In this document: positions 8,468 through 17,871 of the stretch, piece after piece
Layout: every line of letters begins with the position of its first letter
Numbering within the stretch: position 1 is the stretch's first letter
NCBI RefSeq assembly: GCF_963678225.1
Contig: NZ_OY782764.1
Coordinates: 2,609,001-2,673,000, forward strand
DNA: 64,000 nucleotides
Source: an uncultured Cohaesibacter sp.
Lineage (GTDB): Bacteria; Pseudomonadota; Alphaproteobacteria; Rhizobiales; Cohaesibacteraceae
Reading direction: 5' to 3'
Program-made: the position numbers and the translations under genes
Notes under the pieces: model-generated
Told to the model about the DNA's origin: nothing
Databases searched by the model: none
Seen by the model: only the letters and a program-made list of their open reading frames with translations

Positions 8468-9220
8468 ATGTCATTGCTGAAAAGCTGGTTGATCCCCGGT
8501 GCCCTGGCAGTTGCAGCTGTTGCCGGGCTGTCCCTGTATGGTGAAACCGAGAAGATCGAAGCAGACCTGACCGGACGTGCCCTTGCGGTTCTGGAACAAA
8601 GGGATATGGACTGGGCGAAAATCACATTCCACGGTCGTGACGCCACCTTGACCGGCATTGCTCCTGAAGTGGGCGCCGCTGAAGAAACGAGCGCGTTGTT
8701 GCTGACCGAATGGGGCGTGCGTGTCGTCAAGGACAAGACCGACCTTCTGGCTGCGCAAAGCCCCTATACATGGGGGTTGTCCCGGCAGGGGAGTGAGCTG
8801 ACAATGATCGGCTATCTGCCTTATTACGAGTTGAAAAAGGCGCCTGCCTCCATCAAGGACACGATCCCCGATGCTGAGCTTGAAATGAGCAGTGTGGAAG
8901 CGGCGCGCGGCGCACCAGAGGAGATTGCCGCTGCAGTAACGCTCGCCACGGCGCTTCTGGCTGACCTACCTGAAGGCAAGGTCATGCTGATCGATGACAA
9001 GCTGACCATTTCCGGCACGCTTCAAAATGAAGCCGATGGAGAGGCCCGCTATAATCGGCTCCAACAGACCATCGACAATGCAGATCTTGGTGCAATCGCT
9101 GTCAATGTTCAGATCTCGGAGCCCGAGCTCGGATCTGAAGGTCAAGCGGACGCCGAAGAGATGCCGGATAGCAGCGATAGTGCGGCTGGCTCAATCGAAC
9201 CTGACACGCTTAAGCAATAG
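8468..9220 (+). CDS. BON-domain envelope protein
   Basis: A 250-residue protein with an N-terminal hydrophobic anchor (WLIPGALAVAAVAGLSLYG). BON-like alpha/beta segments follow; IEADLTGRALAVLEQRDMDW...VTLTG-style strands repeat, for example KLTISGTLQNEADGEARYNRLQQTI. A low-complexity acidic tail ends the protein. BON domains bind membranes or solutes in the periplasm, often next to an OmpA peptidoglycan-binding domain. That domain is missing here. The gene begins a tight cluster with a 37-aa membrane peptide and a protein carrying duplicated helix-hairpin-helix-like domains. Confidence 0.65.
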   Translation: MSLLKSWLIPGALAVAAVAGLSLYGETEKIEADLTGRALAVLEQRDMDWAKITFHGRDATLTGIAPEVGAAEETSALLLTEWGVRVVKDKTDLLAAQSPYTWGLSRQGSELTMIGYLPYYELKKAPASIKDTIPDAELEMSSVEAARGAPEEIAAAVTLATALLADLPEGKVMLIDDKLTISGTLQNEADGEARYNRLQQTIDNADLGAIAVNVQISEPELGSEGQADAEEMPDSSDSAAGSIEPDTLKQ

Positions 9221-9238
9221 TCCATAAGGAGTTTGAAA

Positions 9239-9352
9239 ATGGGATATCTTATTGCAAATCTCTATCCATTGCTCCTGTTGGGAGTTGTTCTGGGCGCGGC
9301 CATCGGCTGGTTTGCTTGTGAACCACAAGATCAAGACAACGCGAAAGACTGA
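9239..9352 (+). CDS. Small single-helix membrane protein, 37 aa
   Basis: A 37-codon gene between the BON gene and the duplicated-domain gene, with AAGGAG eight bases before the ATG. The protein is one hydrophobic helix rich in Leu and Gly (LLLLGVVLGAAIGWFAC) with a polar acidic tail (EPQDQDNAKD). The gaps to its neighbours are 18 and 11 bases, so it is almost certainly part of their operon. In relatives, short open frames like this often accompany the larger membrane-anchored protein. Its function is unknown. Confidence 0.7.
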   Translation: MGYLIANLYPLLLLGVVLGAAIGWFACEPQDQDNAKD

Positions 9353-9363
9353 GGGAGAGGGCC

Positions 9364-10557
9364 ATGACCGTTCTTATCGGGCAGGAATTGCTGCTCATCA
9401 TTCTCGCCGTGATCTTTGGTGCCTTGCTGGGCTGTGCCCTGAGAGCCTTTCTGGCCAGCCAACCGGGACAGGATCTGGCCAATCGGGCCGAAGCTCTCTA
9501 TGATCCTGCCGCCGCTGCGGCGCGCAGGGCGTCTGAGGAATTTCCGCTTTCCGCAGCTGAAGAGGGCGATCCAGCGTCGCATGCCGATACCGCATCCGTT
9601 GCTTCGGTTGCCATGACCGGTGCTTCTGTGCCTGATGGGCGCGAAGAGCCGCTTCCCCAAGAGCAGAGTGTTATTCCGGTTGAAGTGGTTGCCACTGTCA
9701 TTGACGAAGAAAAACCCAAGGGCACCAAACCGAAGAAAAGTGGGCCTGTCGACACTAGTGTCGACCCCACCTTGGTCGCCGAAGGCATGGCTGGCGAAGG
9801 CCTTGTCGATGCCCCCTCAGACGCGGCCCAGCCAGAGGGAGTCAAGCCCAAAGCGCTTAAGGCCCCCAGAGATGGCAAAGCCGACGACCTTAAAAAGATC
9901 AAGGGGGTTGGCAAGGTTATAGAAGGAAAACTCAACAATCTGGGCATCTACCATTTTGACCAGATCGCCCGCTGGACCGACGCTGAAGCAACGTGGGTAT
10001 CGTCCATCCTCGACTTCAAGGGGCGCATAGAACGCGAAAACTGGATTGCTCAGGCGCGCGAAATCATCGGGCCAGATGCAATGCCTGTCGACATTGACGA
10101 AGCTGATGAAGATGCCGTGGCTGCTGCCGGTGCCGTTCCCGTAGAGATTGTCGAAGCCGAGGCTGAGCCTGTGGATGTGGACGCCGAAGAGGAAAAGATC
10201 GAACAGGTTCTTGCTACCTTGCCGGAAGGGGCGTCAGCAAAGGAAAAAGCCGAAGCCGTTGGGTCCAAACCCGCTCTGCTTTCCGGTCCGCGCGATGGAA
10301 AGCCTGATGATCTCAAGCAGATCAGGGGTATTGGTCGGGTGATAGAAACCAAGCTCAATGATCTTGGCATCTATCATTTTGACCAGATAGCAGACTGGTC
10401 GCGCGAAGAAGCCCACTATGTTTCTACCTTCCTCAGCTTCAAGGGGCGCATTGACAGGGAAAACTGGATTGCCCAAGCCAAGCTTCTGGCTTCCGGTCAG
10501 GCAACAGCCTTCTCCATTCGCGTATCCAAAGGTCAGGTGGAAAGCTCCCGGGGGTGA
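9364..10557 (+). CDS. Membrane-anchored protein with two helix-hairpin-helix-like (COG3743-type) domains
   Basis: A 397-residue protein with an N-terminal membrane helix (LLLIILAVIFGALLGCALRAF), a long Pro/Ala/Glu-rich linker, and two near-identical domains of about 75 residues. The domains lie around residues 165-240 and 300-385. Each has KPDDLKxIxGxGxVIExKLN, LGIYHFDQIA, a Trp-rich helix and FKGRIxRENWIAQA. The GxGxxI core is a helix-hairpin-helix of the kind seen in NADH-dehydrogenase-associated and nucleic-acid-binding proteins, but the target here is unknown. The anchor suggests an inner-membrane location with the domains in the cytoplasm. It is followed by a clear terminator. Confidence 0.7.
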   Translation: MTVLIGQELLLIILAVIFGALLGCALRAFLASQPGQDLANRAEALYDPAAAAARRASEEFPLSAAEEGDPASHADTASVASVAMTGASVPDGREEPLPQEQSVIPVEVVATVIDEEKPKGTKPKKSGPVDTSVDPTLVAEGMAGEGLVDAPSDAAQPEGVKPKALKAPRDGKADDLKKIKGVGKVIEGKLNNLGIYHFDQIARWTDAEATWVSSILDFKGRIERENWIAQAREIIGPDAMPVDIDEADEDAVAAAGAVPVEIVEAEAEPVDVDAEEEKIEQVLATLPEGASAKEKAEAVGSKPALLSGPRDGKPDDLKQIRGIGRVIETKLNDLGIYHFDQIADWSREEAHYVSTFLSFKGRIDRENWIAQAKLLASGQATAFSIRVSKGQVESSRG

Positions 10558-10596
10558 TCCGAAAAGGAGACCGGCCCTTGTGCTAACTAAAATGAA

Positions 10597-10626
10597 AAGC
10601 GCGGCATTAGCCCGCGCTTTTTTGTT
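10597..10626 (+). terminator. Intrinsic terminator of the BON/helix-hairpin-helix cluster
   Basis: AAGCGCGG and CCGCGCTT flank a short loop and are followed by a run of Ts, 40 bases after the stop codon. Confidence 0.85.
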
Positions 10627-10840
10627 ACCTAATCATTATGGGTAAAGCTACAGATAGAGAAAAAACCCTTGTAAAAAATACTTAATTATCTGAGAAAAAA
10701 GGATAAAACAGCAGTTTTGGACAGGTGGTGCACCAGCATTTAGTTTAGTCTTGTACGAAATTTTTACTTGCGCAATGATTGATTTACCCTTGCTGCCTAA
10801 CCTCTGGATGAAGAAAAAAATAAGGCCAGAGGGTTGACCA

Positions 10841-12838
10841 TTGATAGGCATCCTTTTTGAAAAAGCTCTGGATTTCTATGGGGCCAGTGCGAAAAGAAAC
10901 AGCGCCGAACTGATAAGGGCGCAATACCAGATCTGCACTCGCCAGTTGCCGCTGGTTTATACGATATTGCTGAGCAGCATTTGGGGCGTGGCTCTGACAA
11001 GCAGGGCTGTGGCTCCCGCCTGGCTGGTTTATGGCACGCCGGTCATTTTCACCTTTGTCTTCACAGCCCGCATTCATCACTGGTTCAACGCTCGCTCCGA
11101 GTTTGAGACCGTGGAACGCTGCAGACGGGCCATGGCGCAGATCAAGCTTCTCGGCGCGGCCCTCCCTATGTTTTTTACGGCTTGGGCCTTGTCCCTGTTT
11201 GAATATGGTGACCATGTCATTCGGGTCAACATCGCTTACTTCATGGCGATTTCGGGCATCTGCATTGTCGTTTTCATGATGCATTTGCGGATAGCCGCCT
11301 ATCAGGTGGCATTGTTCGTCTATATCCCGCTGGTCATCCGCTTGTTACTGACCGGAGACAGCGCCTTAGTGACGATGGGTGTCAACCTGCTGATCGCTGC
11401 TGTTTTGCTGGTGGTGGTGGTCTATGTCCAGTCCCGCCATTTTCGCAATGCCGTGAAGTCTGAAGTTGCCCTGCAACGGGCCAGTGAGCATAACCGGACG
11501 CTGGCCAATCTCGATAGTCTCACCAGCCTGCCAAACCGGCGTCTGTTTTTTGACAATCTCAATAGGGAGATCGCTCTTGCGCAAGAGAATAGCCGGCGGC
11601 TGGCTGTCGGCATTCTGGATCTGGATGGCTTCAAGGCTGTAAATGATCTGCACGGGCACACTATAGGTGATCTGTTACTACAGCATGTGGCGGAGAGGCT
11701 CAAAAGGCTGGTCGGAGGCGATGTATTGGTGTCTCGTCTCGGCGGGGATGAATTTGCGTTGCTCATCAAGACACGCAATTCCGACGCTGAATTGCTGCTG
11801 CTGGGAGAGCAGATCTGCGCTGTACTGCGCACACCTTTCCTTATCGAAGAGGGGCGCATCAGCATTTCCGCTTCGGTCGGCTATGCGGTCTATCCAGACG
11901 TTGCCAAGACAGCGCACGACCTTTATGAATGCGCCGACTATGCCCTCTACCAGAACAAGAGAAACAACAGGGGCTGCCCCAGCCTGTTCGCCAAAGAACA
12001 GGCCACAGAGCTGGAGCAACGCGGCCTGATCGAGCAAGCCATTCGCTCGGCAAATCTGGACAAGGAACTCAGCGTCTATTTCCAGCCCATCGTCGAAGTA
12101 TCTTCAGGTCGTATCGCGGCCTTTGAGGCCTTGGCCCGTTGGCACAGTCCGCAGGTTGGTCAAGTTGCCCCTTCGGTCTTCATTCCCATTGCAGAACAAA
12201 GTGGCCGGATTTGCGAAATCACCCATACCCTGCTGGCTAAAGCCTTGTCAGAAGCAGCTAACTGGCCGCATGAGATCAAGCTTTCCTTCAACCTCTCCGC
12301 CCTTGATGTGAGCGCAGCAGAGCGCACCTTGAAGTTGGCCTCCATTGTCATGCGCAGTGATGTTGATCCACGCCGGATTGATTTTGAAATCACCGAAACC
12401 GCCGCCATGGGCCGGGAGAGTGAAGTACAAGCTTCTATCGCGGATCTCAGGGTGCTTGGCTGCGGCATTTCACTGGATGATTTTGGCACCGGTTTTTCGA
12501 GCCTGAGCCAGTTGCACGCCTTGCCGCTAACGACGATCAAGATCGACCGGAGTTTTGTGAGCGAGCTGGACAAGAATCAAGCTGGCTACAAGATTGTCAA
12601 ATCCCTGCTTTCGCTCAGCCGCGACATGGGCGTGGAATGCATTGTTGAAGGCGTGGAAACAAATGCGGAGCTGGATATGATCAAACGGCTCGGTGGGCGG
12701 CTTGTGCAGGGCTATCTCTGGTCTGCGCCGGTTCCAGCTGAACAGGTCGGCGTTCTGATTGCCAAGCATGAACAAACATGCCTGTTCCTCGCCCCCATGG
12801 AGCGGGCAAAAGGACAGGAGAGGGCTCCCCTGTCCTGA
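10841..12838 (+). CDS. Membrane GGDEF-EAL cyclic-di-GMP enzyme
   Basis: A 665-residue protein with about five to six N-terminal membrane helices (residues 40-200), a GGDEF domain and an EAL domain. The cyclase site is intact (SRLGGDEFALL, near residue 300). The EAL domain keeps FEALARW (near 428), DDFGTGFSS, TTIKIDRSFV and EGVET, so both synthesis and hydrolysis of cyclic-di-GMP are possible. No dedicated sensor domain is visible, so the membrane region may sense the signal. The start is TTG at 10841 with AGAGGG seven bases upstream; no in-frame ATG precedes the membrane region. It is monocistronic and convergent with the M20 peptidase gene. Confidence 0.85.
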   Translation: MIGILFEKALDFYGASAKRNSAELIRAQYQICTRQLPLVYTILLSSIWGVALTSRAVAPAWLVYGTPVIFTFVFTARIHHWFNARSEFETVERCRRAMAQIKLLGAALPMFFTAWALSLFEYGDHVIRVNIAYFMAISGICIVVFMMHLRIAAYQVALFVYIPLVIRLLLTGDSALVTMGVNLLIAAVLLVVVVYVQSRHFRNAVKSEVALQRASEHNRTLANLDSLTSLPNRRLFFDNLNREIALAQENSRRLAVGILDLDGFKAVNDLHGHTIGDLLLQHVAERLKRLVGGDVLVSRLGGDEFALLIKTRNSDAELLLLGEQICAVLRTPFLIEEGRISISASVGYAVYPDVAKTAHDLYECADYALYQNKRNNRGCPSLFAKEQATELEQRGLIEQAIRSANLDKELSVYFQPIVEVSSGRIAAFEALARWHSPQVGQVAPSVFIPIAEQSGRICEITHTLLAKALSEAANWPHEIKLSFNLSALDVSAAERTLKLASIVMRSDVDPRRIDFEITETAAMGRESEVQASIADLRVLGCGISLDDFGTGFSSLSQLHALPLTTIKIDRSFVSELDKNQAGYKIVKSLLSLSRDMGVECIVEGVETNAELDMIKRLGGRLVQGYLWSAPVPAEQVGVLIAKHEQTCLFLAPMERAKGQERAPLS

Positions 12839-12846
12839 ATTTTTAA
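12811..12846. terminator. Bidirectional terminator overlapping the end of the GGDEF-EAL gene
   Basis: GGACAGG-A-GAG pairs with CTC-C-CCTGTCC around a two-base loop, bordered by AAAA and TTTTT. The stem overlaps the last codons of the GGDEF-EAL gene. It lies between two convergent genes and can serve both. Confidence 0.7.
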
Positions 12847-12868
12847 GGCAAGTGCCCGAAATTCACCA

Positions 12869-14050
12869 TCAGGCGTGCAAATACCGCTCAACCAGACGTG
12901 CCCAGAGCGCGGCTCCGACCGGCAACATCTCATCTGAGAAATTGAATTTCGGATTATGCAGAGCCGCTGACTCTTCCCCATTGCCCACGCGAATGAAGCA
13001 GCCCGGCTTGTGTGCCAGATAGTGGGCGAAGTCTTCGCTGCCCGAACTGATCGGGAATTCGGCAATACCTTCTTCTCCAACCAGCTCCAGCGCCACTTCC
13101 TTGGCAAATTCCATTTCCTTGGTGGAGTTGACGACCACCGGAAGCCCGTGTGGAATATCCACTCTTGCTGTGGCCCCGAACCCTTCCGCAATGGACTGAG
13201 ACATTTCGATAATGCGCTTTTTGGCATGGTCGCGAACGGTCTGGTCAAATGTGCGCAAAGTGACGCGCATCACGACTTCTTCGGGAATGACGTTCGGAGC
13301 ATTGCCACCATGGATCGCGCCGATGGTGATAACGGCAGGCTGGAAGGGATCGATATTGCGCGACACGATCGTCTGCAGGCCAATGGCGATATGGCATGCG
13401 GTCACCACCGGATCAACGGTTTCCTGAGGGCGAGCGCCATGGCCGCCTTTGCCGCGCACGGTGATGTCGATCATGTCGGCACCGGCCATGGCCGGTCCAT
13501 CGCGCAGCATGATCTGCCCGACCGGAGCGCCAGGATGGTTATGCAGGCCATAGATGCAGTCAAACGGAAAGCGTTCCAGAAGGCCGTCTTCGATCATCTT
13601 TTCCGCGCCACTTTTGACCGGGCTTTCCTCGGCGGGCTGGAAAATGAGATTGACGGTGCCGTTGAATTTCTTGGTGCGAGCGAGATATTCTGCCGCACCC
13701 ATCAGCACAGCCGTATGGCCATCATGGCCGCAGGCATGCATGACGCCTTCATTCTGGCTGGCATAGGCAAGGCCGGTTTCTTCGTCAATCGGCAGGGCAT
13801 CCATATCGGCGCGAATCGCAATGCTCTTGCTGCCTTCCCCTACTTTGAGCCGCGCCACGATGCCGTGTCCGCCAACATTTTCGGCAACCTCATAGCCCCA
13901 GTCCTTGAGTTTGCCAGCCACAAAGGCTGCGGTTTCGGATTCCTGATGGGACAGTTCGGGATGCTGGTGAATATGCTGCCGGTTGGCAGCCATCTCTTCT
14001 TTTTTGTCTTCAAAATCAGAAAGGGAAGCAAAATCGTTGCTCTGATCCAT
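12869..14050 (-). CDS. M20 family amidohydrolase (hippurate hydrolase/N-acyl amino acid deacylase type)
   Basis: A 393-residue metallo-amidohydrolase. Visible landmarks are RQHIHQHPELSHQE, the metal ligands in IRADMDALPI and HACGHDGHTA, the catalytic-Glu region QPAEES, the dimerisation-domain segment GGHGARPQETVDP, and the last ligand in SSGSEDFAHY. The family removes acyl groups from N-acyl amino acids or hippurate-like amides in the cytoplasm. A GKGGHGARP motif is common to the amidohydrolase branch. No operon partner is visible. Substrate is not predictable. Confidence 0.85.
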   Translation of the reverse strand: MDQSNDFASLSDFEDKKEEMAANRQHIHQHPELSHQESETAAFVAGKLKDWGYEVAENVGGHGIVARLKVGEGSKSIAIRADMDALPIDEETGLAYASQNEGVMHACGHDGHTAVLMGAAEYLARTKKFNGTVNLIFQPAEESPVKSGAEKMIEDGLLERFPFDCIYGLHNHPGAPVGQIMLRDGPAMAGADMIDITVRGKGGHGARPQETVDPVVTACHIAIGLQTIVSRNIDPFQPAVITIGAIHGGNAPNVIPEEVVMRVTLRTFDQTVRDHAKKRIIEMSQSIAEGFGATARVDIPHGLPVVVNSTKEMEFAKEVALELVGEEGIAEFPISSGSEDFAHYLAHKPGCFIRVGNGEESAALHNPKFNFSDEMLPVGAALWARLVERYLHA

Positions 14051-14281
14051 GAAAGGTTCCTTTTATTCGTATTGAGGGCAGGGGGCCGAGGCGGGGTGGA
14101 TCGAACCGACGCTGCCTGATCTGGAAGGGTTTATGGTGCTGGACACCATCCCATGGAGTTGCACATTACAACAAAATGAGTAAGAAGAAACACCGACAAT
14201 CTTGCATTGCTGATTTTAGTCAGGTTTTGAACAGACCGTCCTTAAGGGCAGTGGATCATCCGGCTATGAAGGAACCTCAAA

Positions 14282-14312
14282 TAGAAAAAGCCGGAGACTG
14301 GCTCCGGCTCTG
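14282..14312 (-). terminator. Terminator of the 5'-nucleotidase gene
   Basis: On the minus strand, AGAGCCGGAGCC pairs with GACTCCGGCT and is followed by TTTTTCTATTT, about 45 bases after the stop of the gene at 14355. Confidence 0.75.
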
Positions 14313-14354
14313 GTTTGGCATAGACGATGGATCATCTGCTGGCAGAAGAAAGGA

Positions 14355-16376
14355 TCAGGCCGTCACTGCCAGACGGCCATCAAGCTTGGCGCCATTCTCT
14401 TCGGTGATCACTTTCTGATCGCGAATGAAGGCAATTACCTCGTTGCGATAGACAAGACCGGTATGGTCATAGTCCAGCTTGCGCAGATCAAAGCTCGGGA
14501 TGTCACCTGCAACACCACCGGAAATCGGTTTGCCATTCCAGGTTTCACCATAGGCACCAAAGGCAATGTAGCTGTTGATCGCGAGGGTGAATTTTTTGTC
14601 CAGAACCTCGTCGATCGGCTGACCATTGAGCGTGATATTGACGGCCTTTGCGGATTTGGCATCTGCGCCCAGAGCGATGTCATAGCGAATGCCCGAAGAA
14701 AAATGCAGGAAGCCGCGCGAGACGAAGCCATTCAGATCAATCCCTTCGACCTCTTCCGGGCGCAACAGGCGCACCGCATTGTTGTTGAGCATGTCGCGCA
14801 GCTGGGCACCGGTCATGGTGGCCACATGAATGGCGTCGGCATAAGGCATCACGTCATACCATGCCTTGAAGGACAATGGTCCTTTTTCCACGCCGGCCGA
14901 TAGGCCCGTTGCATTGAAGAGAGCAAAATCGACCTTGCCGCCGGGGAAGGTTTCCGAGCGCGCCACCACGGCATCATTCATGAAGTTGCCAAGGGCGCTT
15001 TCGCCGATATAGCGGCTGGCGATGGTGACATCACGGCCAAGGGTATCCGCTTCTACCGTACCGATGGTCTCGGCCAGCTTGCTGTCGAGCTGCTTGAGCA
15101 GCGGGCCAACCACTGTTTGCTCGAACGTGGCATCCCAGTCGCCTTCCTGTTGCAGGGAAGTATATTTCGGATCGTCGCTGGCAACACGCTTGTCGCTGGC
15201 TTTGATCGGATGCAGGGAAACGGAGTTGTACCAGTCCTTGCGGCCCTGATGGGCGGCAATGGAAATGGCTATATCGCCAAGGAACTTGCCATGGGCCAGA
15301 GCCTGAGTGATGAGGACACCGTCCTTGAGGTTAGTCTCGTCAATGCCGGTCTCGTTGAGCTTGGTGTGCGTATGGCCACCAACCACAACGATTGGCTTCT
15401 CGCTCAGCTCGCTTGCAATCTTGGCAATGGCAAAGTCACCGTCACCAATGTCGCGGGCTGTGGCGGCCTTGCCGGATTTATGCTGGCCGATACCATAGCC
15501 GCAGTGAGAAAGGATAACGACCACATCGGAGATTTCGGAGACGGCTGGCAGCAGGTTGGCGAGCGCCGTCACCGGACGATCCACCGCAAGGGTCGGGTCG
15601 TTCGGCTGGCCGACGCGAGTGTCGATGTTGGTGGTGAGGCCAATGAGCCCGACGCGCAAACCATTGATGTCGGCAACAGCTGCGGCGGTGTAGTCTTCAT
15701 CACGCTTCATATAGCCCGAAGAATGCACGTTGGCGGAAAGCAGCGGGAAGGTTGCGTCCGTGTCCTTGCCCTTTTTGAGCAACTCGGCGCCACGGTCGAA
15801 TTCATGGTTGCCCAGTGCTGCGATTTCGACACCGGCGGCGCTATAGGCACGATAGCTGGCATCAGCAACAAAGTCTTCTGGGGCCCAGCCCATCAACTCG
15901 TCAAAGATCGAGCCGGTGTGGTCATCCCCTGCGGAAACAAACAGCACAGCCTCATTCTCGGCTGCGTTGGCGCGGGCTTCCTTGACCAGCTTGACCATCT
16001 GCGCAAGACGGTGGGTGTCGCCCTTCTTGCCGTGCAGGTCGGTGATGTGGTTGTGCATGTCGTTGAAATGCAAAACACGCAGCACACGGCGTTCGCCTTC
16101 TTGGAGAACGGGGGCCGGAACGGGGCAGCCATCTTCGGCTACGATGGTTTTGATCGGACCGCTGAGCGGATCGCCTTTCAAAAGGAAGAGCTTGTCGATG
16201 ATGCCGTTCGGATTGGGCGTGGTGGGGACCAGCTGCAACTCGCCAGCCATGGGGGCGGCATTGGCGCGGAAGGTCAGCATGGGAGAAAATGCGGCGCTCG
16301 TGGCAATGGCGGCACTGCCGAGCAGCAGGGAGCGGCGTGACAGGCTCGTGTGAGCATTGACGTCTTTGTTGGACAT
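14355..16376 (-). CDS. Tat-exported bifunctional UDP-sugar hydrolase/5'-nucleotidase
   Basis: A 673-residue periplasmic phosphoesterase. A twin-arginine signal (SRRSLLLGSAAIA) starts at residue 13 and is followed by an Ala-x-Ala-like cleavage region. The metallophosphoesterase domain shows VLHFNDMHNH, SAGDDHTGS, ALGNHEFDRG and GGHTHT. The C-terminal 5'-nucleotidase domain shows GNFMNDAVVA, FNATGLSAGVEKG and GAQLRDMLNN. Relatives cleave extracellular nucleotides and UDP-sugars to scavenge nucleosides and phosphate. A second, Sec-dependent paralogue lies at 41282. The gene stands alone with its own terminator. Confidence 0.85.
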   Translation of the reverse strand: MSNKDVNAHTSLSRRSLLLGSAAIATSAAFSPMLTFRANAAPMAGELQLVPTTPNPNGIIDKLFLLKGDPLSGPIKTIVAEDGCPVPAPVLQEGERRVLRVLHFNDMHNHITDLHGKKGDTHRLAQMVKLVKEARANAAENEAVLFVSAGDDHTGSIFDELMGWAPEDFVADASYRAYSAAGVEIAALGNHEFDRGAELLKKGKDTDATFPLLSANVHSSGYMKRDEDYTAAAVADINGLRVGLIGLTTNIDTRVGQPNDPTLAVDRPVTALANLLPAVSEISDVVVILSHCGYGIGQHKSGKAATARDIGDGDFAIAKIASELSEKPIVVVGGHTHTKLNETGIDETNLKDGVLITQALAHGKFLGDIAISIAAHQGRKDWYNSVSLHPIKASDKRVASDDPKYTSLQQEGDWDATFEQTVVGPLLKQLDSKLAETIGTVEADTLGRDVTIASRYIGESALGNFMNDAVVARSETFPGGKVDFALFNATGLSAGVEKGPLSFKAWYDVMPYADAIHVATMTGAQLRDMLNNNAVRLLRPEEVEGIDLNGFVSRGFLHFSSGIRYDIALGADAKSAKAVNITLNGQPIDEVLDKKFTLAINSYIAFGAYGETWNGKPISGGVAGDIPSFDLRKLDYDHTGLVYRNEVIAFIRDQKVITEENGAKLDGRLAVTA

Positions 16377-16585
16377 TGTCGATCTCTAGCAATTGAATTT
16401 TGAAAAAGCGGATAAGAGATCGCAAGGGTTGTGCAGATGTGTTTCAGCGTCGTGACGGCGGCATGGCAGTTTGGTGACAGAGCTTGTAGGCTACTGAAAC
16501 CATGGCTTGGTCGGGGGCAGAAAACTGTGGACCGGTAGGCGCGGCCAGACGGGCTTTGCCTGATAGATCGCTTCAACCGTCACTG

Positions 16586-17608
16586 TCAGGCGGCCGCGCG
16601 TTTTAGCCGATCATTGATGGCTTCGCCCAGTCCTTCATTGCTGATGGGGGCAACCGCAATGCATGATACATCAGGCCGATCGAGCGCACGCAGAGAAGCA
16701 AACAGCTTCTGCGCCGCTTCAAAACTATCACCCGTTTCTGAAAGATTGACCACCTCTACTGCGCGGTCCGCATTGGCTGGCAAATTCGGCCCGAATGCCA
16801 GAAGGGCTTCTCCTTGCTGAATCTCTTTTGCGTTGAGGCGTACGGCGACCGAGGGCGCATAATGGCTGGTCATCATGCCCGGAGAGCTTGGGGCCGTGTC
16901 GTCGGTGCCCGCGCGCGCGAGGGGGCGCCCCAGCACAGCTTCCAACTGTTCGGCGGAAATGCCGCCCGGACGCAACAGCGTGGCCGGTGCGCCATCAACA
17001 CAAAGAATGACGCTGGATTCCACGCCGACCCGACAGGCGCCTGTATCGGCGATCATGTCGATCCGGTCGGCCAGCTCTTCAGCCACATGGGCTGCCGTGG
17101 TCGGGCTCACGCGTCCTGAGCGGTTGGCCGAGGGCGCAGCCAGCGGCTTGCCTGTTGCAAAGGCGAGAGAGCGCATCAGAGCGGAATCCGGAACCCGCAA
17201 AGCCACCGTATCAAGCCCTGCAGAGGTGAGATCCGCAATGGGGCTCCCCTCGCGCTTCTTGACAACAAGGGTCATCGGGCCGGGCCAGAAGGCATTCGCC
17301 AGTTTCAACGCATCCTCATTGAACAACCCATGGTGTTGCGCGGCCTCAAGGCTTGGCAAATGCGAGATGAGTGGGTTGAAGCTTGGCCTGTTTTTGGCCT
17401 GATAGATGCTTGCGACCGCTTCGGCGTTGGTGGCATCTGCCGCCAGACCATAAACCGTTTCCGTCGGCACCGCGACCAGCCCGCCATCAGCAAGGATCTT
17501 GCTGGCGCGCAAGAAGTCCGGATCCTTGGAAAGGGTGGCCCCCGGAGCGCCGGTTTGCGGGTTTATGTCGAAGTGAAGAGGCTGCCACTGGGCTGCTGGT
17601 CTGGTCAT
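16586..17608 (-). CDS. tsaC: L-threonylcarbamoyladenylate synthase (Sua5 type)
   Basis: A 340-residue protein combining a YrdC domain with the C-terminal Sua5 domain. The YrdC core includes VAVPTETVYGLAADATN, IYQAKNRPSFNPLI and AAPSANRSGRVSPTTA; the Sua5 linker SPGMMTSHYAP is also present. It makes threonylcarbamoyl-AMP from threonine, bicarbonate and ATP, the first step of t6A tRNA modification. I place the start at 17608 because the family begins close to the LSKDPDFLRASKIL segment. An upstream in-frame ATG at 17725 would add 39 residues without homology-like character. Confidence 0.85.
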   Translation of the reverse strand: MTRPAAQWQPLHFDINPQTGAPGATLSKDPDFLRASKILADGGLVAVPTETVYGLAADATNAEAVASIYQAKNRPSFNPLISHLPSLEAAQHHGLFNEDALKLANAFWPGPMTLVVKKREGSPIADLTSAGLDTVALRVPDSALMRSLAFATGKPLAAPSANRSGRVSPTTAAHVAEELADRIDMIADTGACRVGVESSVILCVDGAPATLLRPGGISAEQLEAVLGRPLARAGTDDTAPSSPGMMTSHYAPSVAVRLNAKEIQQGEALLAFGPNLPANADRAVEVVNLSETGDSFEAAQKLFASLRALDRPDVSCIAVAPISNEGLGEAINDRLKRAAA

Positions 17609-17747
17609 TGCTATCAATGCGGCTGGGCTATCAAAGGGTTGGAAAAGAAGTGCGCCTCTTTTAGAGGACTGAGGCGGCAACGTCCAGAGCTTCCTTGCAA
17701 GAGACCCTGTTTGATCCCTGCTCATTGGTTAAGGCGTCGAGGGATAA

Positions 17748-17796
17748 AGAAAGGCCACCGGCAACCAAACTAAGGAGGAAGCTGCCGATGGCCTGA
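17748..17796 (-). terminator. Terminator downstream of the M16 pair
   Basis: On the minus strand, AGGCCATCGGCA and TGCCGGTGGCCT form a 12-bp stem with one mismatch, followed by TTCTTTA. It lies about 75 bases after the stop of the gene at 17872. Confidence 0.6.
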
Positions 17797-17871
17797 CTTA
17801 TGCCGCCCATCGGGATAGGATTGGGCGGCCTTCAGGGAACTCTGCACTATTGGCCCATGGCCAAGACGAGA

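Noticed and set aside
13010-14119. A 369-codon open frame on the plus strand
   Set aside because: It is antisense to the M20 amidohydrolase gene and shows no recognisable motifs.
15117-16340. A 407-codon open frame on the plus strand
   Set aside because: It is antisense to the Tat-exported 5'-nucleotidase, whose motifs are complete.
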